From: DATKRB01 sp963794215 | Lineage (GTDB): Bacteria; Actinomycetota; Acidimicrobiia; Acidimicrobiales; RAAP-2 | NCBI GenBank assembly: GCA_963794215.1 | Contig: CAWCCQ010000002.1 | Span: 496,001-560,000 of the forward strand | Direction of reading: 5' to 3' | Length of the DNA: 64,000 bases | Part shown: in pieces, positions 17,401 to 27,584 of the stretch | Position numbering within the stretch: position 1 is the stretch's first letter | How the letters are laid out: every line of letters starts with the position of its first letter | Made by a program: the position numbers and the translations under genes | Notes under the pieces: generated by a model | Databases searched by the model: none | The model's input: the letters and a program-made list of their open reading frames with translations, nothing else | Told to the model about the DNA's origin: nothing

Positions 17401-18597
17401 ATGCCATTTACGAACGATGTCGTGGTTGTCGGCGGTTGCGGCCACGTGGGCCTACCACTGGGCTTGGCATTCGCCGAACGTGGTCTCCAGGTGTCGCTGC
17501 TTGATGTGAGGCAAGAAGTCGTCGAACAAGTGATGGCCGGCGAGATGCCCTTCACCGAGGACGGCGCCGATTCAGTGCTCAAGGCAGTGGTCGGTACCCG
17601 CCTCATAGCGACGACCGATAAAACGACAGTGAGCACTGCGGAGCATGTTGTTGTCGTGGTCGGAACCCCGGTCGATGAGCATCTCAATCCCGACCCCACC
17701 GTTGTGTCAAACCCGGTGGACGAGTTGAGTCCCTACCTCCGCGATGGACAGTTGCTCGTGCTTAGGTCCACCGTGTACCCCGGCACCGACCGCGCTGATC
17801 GAGAAGGCGTTAGAGGCGGTCGACAAAGACGTCGACGTCGTCTTTTGTCCCGAACGCATCACAGAGGGAAAGGCGATGACTGAGCTCTACGAGCTTCCCC
17901 AAATAGTCTCGGCACGCAACGACCAGGTGTTCGAACGGGCCGAGAAGCTGTTCCGCAACCTCACCTCGCAAATGGTACGGATGCAACCGGAGGAGGCAGA
18001 ACTGGCAAAGTTATTCACGAACACCTGGCGGTATATCAAGTTTGCAACGGCTAATCAGCTTTTCATGATGGCCAACGACTTCGGCCTCGACTACGAACGC
18101 ATTCGGCGAGGACTGACACTTGACTATCCCCGAGCGGCGGACCTTCCTCAAGCGGGCTTCGCTGCCGGGCCCTGCCTCTTGAAAGATACCATGCAGTTGG
18201 CCGCCTTCAACAACAACAATTTTCTGCTGGGCCACGCAGCAATGCTGGTAAATGAGGGTCTGCCGTTGTACTTCGTGTTAGCGACTCGAATCGAAGTACC
18301 CGCTTCACGACATGACGGTGGGAAATTGTCGGCATGGCATTCAAAGGCAACTCGGACGATGTCCGCTCGAGCCTGAGCTACAAGCTCAAACGCATTCTTC
18401 GTTTCAAGGCCGGACAAGTACTGTGCCATGACCCCTACGTGAAGAACGATTCTGACCTCTCAGATCTTGATGCCGTTCTCACGCAATCGGACATTCTGAT
18501 ACTGGGAGCTCCCCACGACACGTCTCGCGGGATCGGGAGTGGAGCTCGGCCATTGATTGACATATGGAGCATGTCCGATTCGGGCATCCTCCCATGA
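17401..18597 (+). pseudogene. Nucleotide-sugar dehydrogenase (UDP-ManNAc/UDP-glucose dehydrogenase family), frame breaks
   Basis: It would oxidise C6 of a nucleotide sugar to a uronic acid with two NAD+. Seen: Rossmann start DVVVVGGCGHVGLPLGLAFA, VVVVVGTPVDEHLNPD, LRSTVYPGTD, FCPERITEGKAMTELYELPQ, LFTNTWRYIKFATANQL, and the catalytic cysteine in GFAAGPCLLKDTMQLAAF. The C-terminal NAD-half follows in MAFKGNSDDVRSS and ILGAPHDT. The GKAMTEL wording favours the UDP-N-acetylmannosamine (WecC/Cap5O-like) branch over UDP-glucose. The frame changes near 17790 and around 18280-18340; the net shift is zero, giving about 398 residues. The ATG at 17401 has GGAGGTGG upstream. It overlaps the next gene by ATGA. 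Confidence 0.75.
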
Positions 18598-19347
18598 AGC
18601 CTCGCGTTTCGGTGGTCGTAACGGCGTACAACGAGGGCGAAGCAATCGTTGCTTTCCTCGACCGCCTACTGGAATCGATCCAGCTCCCATGCGAAGTGCT
18701 CGTCGTCTACGACACGCCTGATGACACCACTGCGAGTTGGGTGAAGAAGTTTCAACGCAAGGATGAGCCGCGTGGAACCAGTCTTGAATACCTACGGTCG
18801 TGGCCCCGCTCGTGCGATTCGCTTCGGCTTTGACGAACGGCGTCCACGGACGTCGTCGTTGTGACCATGGCGGACGGATGCGACAACCCGATGCCAGATC
18901 GATCCCCTGGTCCGGCTGGTCGAGCGGGGAGTGGTCATCGCTGTTCCCTCACGGTAAGTACGCGGGGGCAGGCAAATTGGTGGCCCGTTCTTGAAGTCTC
19001 TATTGTCCAAAGCAGCCGGTCGCACCCTTTTCCTCTTCGGCCACGTGGGCACCAGAGACGCCAGCGAATTCCTTTAAAGCCTACTCCACACGATTTGTTC
19101 GTGAAGTAGGAATCGAATCGGACAACGGGTTCGAAGTGGGGCTAAACTGGTGGCCAAGGCACGGCGACTACGCCTTCCCGTCGCCGAGCTCCCAACAATC
19201 TGGCTCGAGCGAACACAGGGTCGGTCAAACTTCAAACTTGGCAAATGGATTCCCTACTACTTGCGTTGGTATTTCTACGCCTTCGGTCCAAAATTGAGGC
19301 TGCAGAATGTTGCAAGTCAGCCCCTTGAAGCGGTGCTGCCTCAATAA
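18594..19347 (+). pseudogene. GT2 glycosyltransferase, polyprenyl-phosphate sugar synthase-like, several frame breaks
   Basis: It would load a sugar on polyprenyl phosphate or extend a lipid-linked glycan. The start RVSVVVTAYNEGEAIVAFLD is a standard GT2 N-terminus. Later pieces in other frames give NTYGRGPARAIRFGFDE, VVVTMADGCDNPM with the acidic metal site, and the C-terminal ELPTIWLERTQGRSNFKLGK followed by WIPYYLRWYFYAFG, the usual membrane-proximal end of DPMS-like proteins. Frame changes are needed near 18770, 18835, 18890, 18985 and 19100. About 250 residues. It follows the dehydrogenase by ATGA overlap and precedes an epimerase; dehydrogenase, GT2 and epimerase together form a compact sugar-supply and transfer unit. 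Confidence 0.65.
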
Positions 19348-19393
19348 TCTATTCCGTCGCTCTCTAAGCAAAAGGAAGGGTATTTCGATTTCT

Positions 19394-20415
19394 ATGTCAC
19401 AAGTGCTGGTCAGTGGTTCGGCAGGATTCATCGGGGGTTACGTGGTTGAGGAACTCCTTAAACGTGGGCATCACGTCACGGGGATCGACAACCTGTTCAA
19501 AATCCGGTCCAGTCGCCAAGTCCTACGATGATCACCCCAGGTATACCTTCGTCGAAGGTGATTGCACGGACGTGGACCTCATGACGAAGCTCATCTGGGA
19601 CTGCGATCATTTCATCGCTGGTGCAGCCATGATCGGAGGCATCTCCTATTTCCATGCATACGCCTATGACCTGCTAGCGACTAACGAACGCATTATTGCT
19701 GCATCATGTGACGCCGCAATTGAAGCCTACCGAAGCGGCCAGCTCCAAAAGGTCACTTACCTTTCGTCGTCCATGGTGTTCGAATCCACTGATTCCTGGC
19801 CGTCGTATGAGGGGCAGGAACGCGAGGTTCCTCCGCCGCTGTCCTCCTATGGATTCCAAAAGCTCGCCGTCGAGTACTTTGCTCACGCAGCCTATGACCA
19901 GTATGGACTCCCCTTCACCATCGTAAGACCGTTCAATTGTGTAGGAATCGGCGAGCGGCGAGCACTTGGTGACGTACAGGTACTTTCAGGCAACGTGCAA
20001 CTTGCGATGAGTCACGTCGTGCCAGACCTCGTGCAAAAGGTGCTGAAGGGCCAGGACCCACTCCACATTCTTGGAGACGGGTCCCAGGTTCGTCACTACA
20101 CCTACGGCGGAGACCTCGCCGTGGGCATTGTTACAGCGATGGAACACCCTGACGCGACTAACGGCGACTTCAACCTGTCGACCGCTACGTCGACCACAGT
20201 CCTCGAGCTCGCCGAGCTCATATGGACAAAGATCAAGCCTGGTGAGCCGTTCCGTTACGTCTCTGACACTCCATTCGACCATGACGTGGCAGGGGCGCGT
20301 CCTTCGACTGAGAAGACATCCCGCGTGCTCAGGTTCGAAGCGACGACCCGGCTCTGCAGATGCTGATCGGGTAATTCCTTGGATCAAACGAGCGGTCGAG
20401 GATGGCTCCATCTGA
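19394..20415 (+). pseudogene. NAD-dependent nucleotide-sugar epimerase/dehydratase (SDR), two frame breaks
   Basis: An extended short-chain dehydrogenase of about 340 residues. The NAD-binding start VLVSGSAGFIGGYVVEELLK contains GxxGxxG. Further on are DCDHFIAGAAMIGGISYFHA, VTYLSSSMVFESTDSWPS, and the catalytic YGFQKLAVEYFA (Tyr-x-x-x-Lys). These are followed by FTIVRPFNCVGIGERRA, HILGDGSQVRHYTYGGDLA and NGDFNLSTATSTTVLELAEL. The frame changes near 19500 and near 20325; the last segment ends DRVIPWIKRAVEDGSI. Substrate unknown; linkage to the dehydrogenase suggests a uronic or pentose sugar. It is the last gene of the plus-strand run and meets the minus-strand run at 20.4-20.6 kb. Confidence 0.75.
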
Positions 20416-20430
20416 GTGCGATTAGGGAAC

Positions 20431-20456
20431 AATGCCCGCCGGTGGCCGTCGGCATT
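20431..20456. terminator. Weak hairpin between convergent gene clusters
   Basis: AATGCC and GGCATT pair across a short G/C-rich loop in the 227-bp gap between the ends of the epimerase and dioxygenase genes. No T-run follows on either strand, so a terminator role is a guess from position. The rest of the gap, 20457-20642, shows nothing I can name. Confidence 0.3.
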
Positions 20457-20642
20457 GAGCGGATGAACCCGGGGGCCGTTGCTTTCAGCGGACTCGGGCA
20501 GGACAAATCGTCACTCCGGTTATGCAGACGCCAGCGGTCCGGCGGTACCGTCCACCCCACCGACGACATCGCAGTCGTCAGAAAATGGGTCATGAGGGTG
20601 CCGCTCGCCTTCAGGAATCGGACGGTCGCCGTTCCGGGCCAA

Positions 20643-21670
20643 TCACTCCGCGCGCCCAGTCTTCGCCAGCTCGGAGAGGGACGAATCGTAGTACTCTGAC
20701 GGGCCCCGCCCGGGTACCCGTACTTGATGTCGCCGTTCCGGGAGGTAGTTGTAATCGTTGGGTTGCGAACCGAATCGGGCAATAGTAACACCACCTGGCT
20801 GCGCCGCGTCCGACCTCGATGGACGACCGGCGCCCCGCCGTCAAGCAGTTGTTGCCGACCAAATGAGGGTGTCAGCTTCCCGTGGGCGAAACGTTCGGAG
20901 TGGCAGTTCGAGCTTCTGGCTGTTGACGTGGAGCAATCGGTTCCATTCGTCGTGCTGATCGGTGCCGTCGCGCCCCGGGTCCCACGACTTGTACGCACCG
21001 CTGAAGGAGTACTCCGGCAGGCGGTGGCTGCCCTCGTAGTACTGCAGCTCACCCGAATCCTTTTGGATGTCCTCGAGCGCCGTCCAGGAAGCGAGCAGCT
21101 GCATCGGTGAGCTCACCACGACGTATGCGGTGTCCTGATGGATGCCCTGCTCGCTGCCACACTCGAACGTGAGGCTCTGGAACAGAAGGGGTTCGGCGTC
21201 GAAGATCATGCTGATGAAGCGCACGATGGTCGGAGCGAGGAGCACCTTCAACGCCACGGGCCGCGCAGCGAAGATGTCGACGAGTCTCATGCGATCTGGC
21301 GCGATGTCGGGCGAAGGCGGTCTCGTTTGGTGCTCGCCGGGTAGCTGCATCAGCACGTCCTCGGCACCCTCGGACCATGCTCGCGCGATTTCGTTCGCCA
21401 ACGCGTCACACTCGGCGCTCGGCACGGCCCCCTCGAGCACCACGTAGCCGTTCGCGATCCAGTCCTGGATCAGCCGCTTCTCGTCATTCGAGACGTGGCC
21501 CTGCGCATGCCGCCGCTCGAGCTCATCGACCGCGTCGTGACGGTCAGGCCACAGCCCACCGAATCGGCTTCGATAGCCGCTTTCGCCGAATGCCAATGGT
21601 CCTCCTCCGGTTCTCCGAACAGACGATCGAGGACCACCTCGACAAGGTCTCCCGCCCCGCGGCGGCCCAC
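20643..21670 (-). pseudogene. Phytanoyl-CoA dioxygenase family protein, frame breaks
   Basis: An Fe(II)/2-oxoglutarate oxygenase. The main segment has DEKRLIQDWIANGYVVLEGA, the metal-binding H-x-D in GSEQGIHQDTAYVVVSSP, then SWTALEDIQKDSGELQYYEG. The distal region (ADTLIWSA, with an Ala-His-Gly-Gly in the next frame) should supply the second histidine. The frame changes near 20865 and near 20700, ending at TGA 20643-20645. An extra N-terminal part (VVLDRLFGEPEEDHWHSAKA) in another frame joins near 21555 and extends the start to about GTG 21670; the true start is uncertain. In polysaccharide clusters such enzymes may hydroxylate a sugar or lipid, but the substrate here is unknown. Confidence 0.65.
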
Positions 21671-21885
21671 CGCGTCTGTGTCGCTACTGTACTGGGGCGA
21701 GAGAGGACCATCAATGATCGGTCGGACGCGTGCCTCTCCCTGGCTCGAACGATCCGTGCTGACCACCCGCGAACACTGGTTTCCTGGCCCCGAGTGTCGT
21801 GTCGCCGTCGTTACGGCGGACCGCATCGTCCGAAGGACAATCCATGCGAGTGGGGTTCGCTTCTTCGCGGCGGCGCGGTCCGTCG

Positions 21886-22648
21886 TCAGGTCGGGACGGC
21901 CACCAGCTTGACACCACTGATCAGCAGGGAGCTTAACGGGAGGTGACGGGCTCTCTCGGGGACTCGGAGCTCTTCGACGTACGCGTCCACCCTGGTGACG
22001 CCCCAATGCGCGGCGAGCAGCGCGCGCTGGAGGTCGTCGAGGGAGATGCCGTTGAGCTCCGCGTAGTCGGTGATCTTCATCTCTGCCCAGAAATCGGGCA
22101 GGTCGTCGCGCGGGTGGGACCGGATGTGCTCGGCGATCTCAATCGACGACATCCGGTGCTGGACGAAGCCCTCGGGGAACCAGTCGTCGAGGTGCGAGCC
22201 GGCGCGGGTGGCGAAGAACGGCCAGAGTTGGAGGAACAAGAACCCGTCCGGTTTGACGATCCGCCGCATCTCGGTGGCCACCCGGACGGGGTCGGCGATA
22301 TGCTCGAACGCCGACCACGTCACGATGGCGTCGAAGGCGGCGTCCGGAGCGGGAATGGTCGCCGCCGAGCAGGTGCAAAACTCGAGATTCGCGGGCAGGG
22401 CATCCGCCGCCCTGGCTTCCTTCGCCAGCTCCGCGAGGCGGACCTCGTCCACCGCTGAGATGTCGTACCCAACGATCCGCCGCGCTCGGGCACCGGTGGG
22501 CCAGGCCGAGGTCGATGATGCCGTCGCCACAACCGATGTCGGCCACAGCCCGACCATCGAAGGACAGCCCTTCCGCCCCAATGAATTCGACGATCTCCCT
22601 CGCCGCCTTCTCATAGTGGCTCTCGAACCAATCCGAATCGCCGCTCAT
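21886..22648 (-). CDS. Class I SAM-dependent methyltransferase, one frameshift
   Basis: The start MSGDSDWFESHYEKAAREIV leads to motif I VADIGCGDGIIDLGLAHR; after a one-base shift near 22500 it continues RRIVGYDISAVDEVRLAELA, AAFDAIVTWSAFEHIADPVR (post-I/motif II area), IVKPDGFLFLQLWPFF, and ends LLISGVKLVAVPT. The span is a multiple of three plus one, so one extra base is present. Length about 253. It belongs with two relatives in this window (32091-32781 and the fragment at 24837-25077), which share the DW-FE-H start and the SG-x-KL-x-AVP end. It probably methylates a sugar or glycan end. It is placed between the membrane protein and the dioxygenase, all on the minus strand. Confidence 0.75.
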
Positions 22649-22823
22649 TGCCTCAGGAAACCCCTCGGTGTGATGTCCCGAGCGTCGGCGAGGCGCGACT
22701 GACGCAACGACCCGACGATCCGCTCAGCAGACTGCCGCTCCGAGTGTAGCGCCGCGGCTCGGCCAATTCGTCGCTCTGGTGGCTGGCTCGAGCTGGTCGA
22801 TCGCGGCAGCCCCAGGGAATACC

Positions 22824-24760
22824 TCACGCGATGGTCGGAAGAGAAGAAGAGTCATGAGCCACGTCGATCGATCCGCCGGGCTCGGCACGTTGCGAGTCCT
22901 GACCTCGCCCGCTAGCGGAGCACGCCATCAATGCGTCCCGTGCTGCCCTCGCCAGCTGGAGGCATCGCATCGAGCGACGCTTCGGGTCGTCCACCGGACT
23001 GGCGATCGCGCAGGATTCCTCTCGTCGGGCGATGGTAGCGAACCCGGCGATCGCCAGCACCAACACGGGCAGCATTGCCCAGTCGGTACGCACGACGAAG
23101 CCGGGCTGCACCGGATGAAAACCGAGGCCCCACGTCCATTCGACGACGAAGAACGCGGAAGCTTGCGATGAGCACGGCGGCGGCAGCGGGTCTCGGCAGA
23201 TAGCTGGTGCAGAGGGCAGCCAGCGCGATCACCAGGACAAGGACGGCGTAAGGCCCGATGTAGATCAACGTGGAGTCGAAATCTCTGCCCGCCGAACAAG
23301 AGAAGCACCCATATGACGACAGACGCCACCACGAACCAGAAGAGCGGGAGCGCGGGGCGCAGCGATATACGCGCTCGCCGGGAGAAAAGAGCGAATAGGC
23401 CAAACAGGAGCGGGCCCGAGGCGAGCACGATCGAGTTGATGCTCGCCGTACGTGCAACGCCGAAAAAGCCGTGCCACTCCGGGGTGGCGGTAAACGACCT
23501 CCAGGTAGAGGGGTCGCCGAGCAGCATCTTCACGTTGTAGATCTTGTCGAGCACAAGCGTGCGCCAGGGGTCCTGCGCGTACTGGTGCACGAGGTCGTGG
23601 AGAAACGAGTTGTGGTCCGGGGCGATGATGCCGGCCAGCTCCCACTTAAGGAGGCGGTTTCCTGGGGGGTCGATGAAGCGCTGATAGAGGGTCCACGGCG
23701 CGTAGATAACCGCTGCCACTCCCACCGCCGCGGCGGCTTGCCACAGCCGTGGACGGAGCCGCCAGGCGAAGCCGACGAGCACGATGATCGAGAACGCGAT
23801 GCTGCCGTGGGCGACCAGGGCCAGCGTCGCGACGGCCGCTGCGAGCACCAGGGAACCACCGTCGAGGAGCACGGCCAGTGCCGCGAGGGCCAGCGCGCCG
23901 GCCAACATCTTCGGCCAGACGTACACCGTGTTGATGAAGATCGCCCCGGTGAGCGCCGTTGCCACGATGACAAGGATCAGGCGGGGGGCGCGAACGCCCC
24001 GAGAGACGAGCAGCACGAACAGCGCCGGCACCCAGGTCGCCTGGAGGACGATACCGAAGAATGCGTAGGCGAAGTCAGTCCGTCCGACGAACGGCAGCAC
24101 CATCAGCAGCAAGGCCGTCTGGAGCGGCGGACGGTCGCTCGTATGCCAGTCGGCGGCGAGCGGGATATGGAGGGGTACGTGGGCCGCTACCCGCTCGGCG
24201 AATAGCAAGGGGAAGTAGCTGTCGGGCGCCAGCCAGTAGCGGAACGCTAAAGCGCTGGTCGGGCTCGCGTAGTACAGCTTGGGGGTGAAGCGAGTCCCGC
24301 CCAGGCCACCCCCGAGGTAGGCGAAGCCAGCGAAGCCGAGCGCCAGCAGCACGCCCAGGAGCAGTGCGTGGGCAAGCTCTGGATCGTCGAACAGCGCGGT
24401 GGGCCGGACCGCGGCAATGACCACGGTGCTCACGGCGAGCAGCGCGATTGAGAGGATGCGCCCGAAGCTCGGTGAGGCGACCCACGCCCAGAAGACGACG
24501 AGGGCCGAGACGCCCGAGCCCAAAGCCAATACGCTGAATCGAACCGACAGGTGGCGGGGTCGCCCCGCCAAGCTGAGCGCGGCGACACCGGGCAGCACCA
24601 CGAGGACTGACATGCCGCAGACGGTGGCCACGACCGCGGCGAAGCGGACGAAGGGGTTTCCGAGCGTCGTGTGGGTGCCGCACCAAGTGGCCACCGCTGC
24701 TGCCGTGGCCAGGAGCGGCCAGAGTGGGCGGACGCGTGGCGACCGGAGCGAGGATGCCAT
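22824..24760 (-). pseudogene. Polytopic membrane protein of the glycan cluster, two frame breaks
   Basis: About 645 residues with 12 or more hydrophobic segments. It starts with PLWPLLATAAAVATWCGTH and includes VLVVLPGVAALSLAG, ALLLGVLLALGFAGFAYLGG, LILVIVATALTGAIFINTVY and RPALPLFWFVVASVVIWVLL. A loop holding DWHTSDRPPLQTALLLM faces outward in most models of GT-C or O-antigen polymerase-like proteins, but I see no firm family signature. The frame changes near 23285 (after LLLFGGQRF) and near 23130; the last part (RTDWAMLPVLVLAIAGFATI) ends at 22824. It could be a GT-C transferase or polymerase. The unshifted first 500 residues make the gene call safe, the function not. Confidence 0.6.
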
Positions 24761-24836
24761 TACGGGATAATGCCACGCCCGCCCGGATGAGTTGAGGGAT
24801 CCGGCGTACGCGCCTCGCTGCTCGCGTGCGCGAACT

Positions 24837-25077
24837 CTAAAAGGGCACCGCGGTCAGCTTCATTCCACTGATGGCAAGGTTGGAAAGTGGCGGCTGAGCT
24901 GCACTCTTGCAGTGCAAGTCTGGCTTGCCAGAGGGTTTCGTGGAACTCGTCGAGTGTGATCCGATTGATGGGGACTGGCGAGCCGTAATGCCGCTCGACA
25001 GATGAGCGAACTTCGGACGAGTCCAACCGTGGTCACCGTGCTCGGAATCGTAGAAGGGGGGTTGTCTCATTCCATCT
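24837..25077 (-). pseudogene. 3' fragment of a methyltransferase gene
   Basis: About 80 codons in two or three frames that match only the C-terminal third of the methyltransferases at 21886-22648 and 32091-32781: PFYDSEHGDHGWTRPKF parallels PFYLSEHGDHGWSRPSF of the latter, and NRITLDEFHETLWQARLAL parallels NKITLDQLHQTLRSAGL. LAISGMKLTAVPF is the shared end. No SAM-binding part precedes it; instead a different, intact methyltransferase stops six bases upstream. This is a remnant left by recombination or deletion. Confidence 0.75.
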
Positions 25078-25082
25078 CATTT

Positions 25083-25736
25083 TTACGCGTCCTCCTTCAC
25101 GCCAATCACGAGGAACTGCTTTCCGAGGAGTCGCTGCGCGAGGCCGATCCGAAGGTAGGCGGAGGTGAGCGCGGGCCAGGCTGGAAGTCTGCTCCGAAAT
25201 GACCACGGCAAATAGCGAGGAATGACTGTTCTCACTGAGAATCCAGCAGCGTACAGATGCTCTTCGACCGACACGTGGGTCAGGATGAGAGAATGGTCTG
25301 CACAATCGAAATACTCGCGCGCGCAGTACTTGAAGTTCGGACCCATCACCGCTATCCGGCCACTGGGTTTCATGGTCTGATTCATCTGGCATAGGAAGCG
25401 CGCGACCGCGTTCGGGTCGGGGAGATGTTCCAAGAAATTCGACACAAATACTCCGTCGAAATGGGCCTCCGGTAGTTCTGCATCCATGACATCAGAAACG
25501 ATGACCTTGACATCCTCGCCGACTTCGAGCTCGGGATTCACTCGGTCGATCATCCACCGTTCCGGGGCCTGAATGGCACGGATAAACTCCCCACGACCTC
25601 CCGCAGGGTCGAGTACCGAAGTCGGATTCGCCATACGAGCAGCGATATCGTTTGCAATCACGTTCCACACCGCTTGGCGGGCCACCTGGTCCACATCTCG
25701 GAACCGAAAGCGATAAAGCCGTTCGTAATCAATCAT
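25083..25736 (-). CDS. Class I SAM-dependent methyltransferase
   Basis: An unbroken gene of 217 residues. It starts MIDYERLYRFRFRDVDQVAR; the glycine loop is TSVLDPAGGRGEFIRAI, followed by VKVIVSDVMDAELPEAHFDG, VSNFLEHLPDPNAVARFL and MKPSGRIAVMGPNFKYC. The C-terminal half, with CADHSLILTHVSVEEHLYAAG and YLPWSFRSRLPAWPALTSA, is typical of glycan-cluster methyltransferases. The ATG at 25736 is preferred over upstream starts because the reading of the preceding membrane protein ends in a TGA at 25729-25731 inside the ATGATTGA junction, giving an eight-base overlap. It is one of the few unbroken genes in this part of the window. Confidence 0.85.
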   Translation of the reverse strand: MIDYERLYRFRFRDVDQVARQAVWNVIANDIAARMANPTSVLDPAGGRGEFIRAIQAPERWMIDRVNPELEVGEDVKVIVSDVMDAELPEAHFDGVFVSNFLEHLPDPNAVARFLCQMNQTMKPSGRIAVMGPNFKYCAREYFDCADHSLILTHVSVEEHLYAAGFSVRTVIPRYLPWSFRSRLPAWPALTSAYLRIGLAQRLLGKQFLVIGVKEDA

Positions 25737-27567
25737 CAAAGTCTCCATCGGCGTCAGAACCAAGCTCGCCTAGTCCCTTCTGGACCATACTGGCACCTTT
25801 TGCTTGCACGGTATCCCCTGACCCTCCCTCCTCAACGACCACATTGAAGGGAGGAAAGCGATCCGCCCGATTCACTCTCGAGATGAATTCTCCAAAGTAT
25901 CTGAGGGCGCCTGGGGCCAGTCCATTGGATGTGTGTCACCTGGGCGGCCGGAATCCTCCCTATCGTCAGGAACGTGTCCGCGTACGACTCTCACTGACAC
26001 TGAAACGTTGGCCCCCGGTAGGAGAGTCAGGCCGTTCGGGGGGAGTAGGAGGGTCGCTTGCTTGGCTCCGTCACTCGGCAGGCATGCCTTCCAGTCCACG
26101 ATTTGAGTTGATGAAACGGGCACCACCGACATAGGAAGTCCCGCGAGGATGGGTTGGTTGACCAGTGACCGATTCGCTGCGTCCAGAGAATTGAACAGGT
26201 TTGGCGGCGTCGCCGGTGATCCATAGGCCCGGACCGTGGCAAGGTACGGACCGGCCTGAATCTGAGGAACCAATGAAGGCGAGGGTACAAAGCCGGGCGC
26301 GGTATACGGTCCCCTTCGAGCTGTACGGCACCCAGAACGGATCGCACGTTCGAGGACCAGCTCGCGAGGAATGTTTGACCTGATCGCAAGCTGGACGAGT
26401 TCGACCAAATGGCGAAGCCGGCAAGGATCACGAGTCCCGCCATGGCCCCGTTCAACGCAACACGGGTCGGGCGCCCGTGTGCAGGGCGTGACCCGACATG
26501 CCGGGCGACGACCGTGGGTAAGAGCGCAAAGGTTTCGGCGGTCGTGAGCAGAGCGAGGGCAGCTCCAGGGTAGAAGTAGCGGCTGGGAAGCGGCAACTGG
26601 ACATTCCGGGCCAGAAGCGTCATGCCCCAAAACGTCAGTAGCCCCATAACGAGGCCCACGAGGCGAGCTGCCTGCTGCCGCTCTGTGACCGCGACCGCGA
26701 CCGCGAGCACCGAGATGACAATGGAAAATATTGCCCGCATGGATGTGCCCCTCCCCAAAGGGCACCAAACGTCGCGGCGGCCGCTTGGCTCAAGAAGTGG
26801 CCCGTGGTTCCCACCGATGGAATGGTTGTCGCTCCTGGGGTCCGGTCCTCGATGACATACCAAATGACGAACCCGACCAGGGGTACGACCGGGGCCCACA
26901 GCTGCCTCCAGCGCCGTTTGATAGCGGTCTCCACAATCAACGCGACGCTGAACGCTACGCCTAGGGCACAGCAGCAGACGGCCACCAGGAGACAAAGAGC
27001 TACGGCAATATCTGAATACCTGCTGTTGCGGGGGGAGAGGTAGAGCGCCGTGAGACCGCCTGCAACGCTCCCGAGGAAGCAGACCTGGAACGGCCACAAC
27101 AGGTCCTGCCACGCCGGACCGAGAAGCATCAGGATCGCGGCTCCGCTAGCGGCCAGGATAGGGTGCACGTTGCGACGTAACAACAAAAAAAGCAGGACTC
27201 CGCAAAGCACGTCTAGAGAGGTGAGTAGCAAGCGGTAAGGCCAATAGTGGTGTAGCCCGACGGTGAGTAGTAGGAGGCGATACACCGCGAAGGACATGAT
27301 GACTGGCTGACCGTTGTGCGGCAACACCAAGTCGTGCCAAAAGCTTTGGCCCCCTGTATTGATGAAATTTCAATCATCGTAGTAGAACGTCAAACCGCGC
27401 CCCAGAGCCATAAGCCAGATCGTGGTGAAGATCGTGGCGCCTCCAAAGATGGCGTATCCACCCATGGCTCTCATATTTGGGCGGCTTAAGGGAAGCGCCA
27501 CGGGCATCAGCCCGGTCTCATCAATGGGTTCGGAGTCGTCTGCCGTAGGATGCTGAAGGGAGCTCAT
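25729..27567 (-). pseudogene. Polytopic membrane protein with C-terminal outer domain, several frame breaks
   Basis: It starts MSSLQHPTADDSEPIDETGL, then a membrane segment (GYAIFGGATIFTTIWLMALG) and, in the next frame, many more (YRLLLTSLDVLCGVLLFLLL, SDIAVALCLLVAVCCCALG, WAPVVPLVGFVIWYVIEDRT, AIFSIVISVLAVAVAV, RVALNGAMAGLVILAGFAIW). After the last helix is a soluble region (AGPYLATVRAYGSPATPPNL, LLPPNGLTLLPGANVSVSVR) that looks like an outer beta domain, ending in RVNRADRFPPFNVVVEEGGS and an acidic tail. The frame changes near 27350, 26760, 26420, 26150 and 25980. Total about 610 residues. Family unknown; the architecture fits a membrane glycosyltransferase or polymerase of glycan assembly. 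Confidence 0.55.
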
Positions 27568-27584
27568 GGACTCCGTAGTCCAGC

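Noticed and set aside
22649..22823. Possible small gene between methyltransferase and membrane protein
   Set aside because: No frame has a start with a ribosome-binding site or coding bias over this 175-bp gap.
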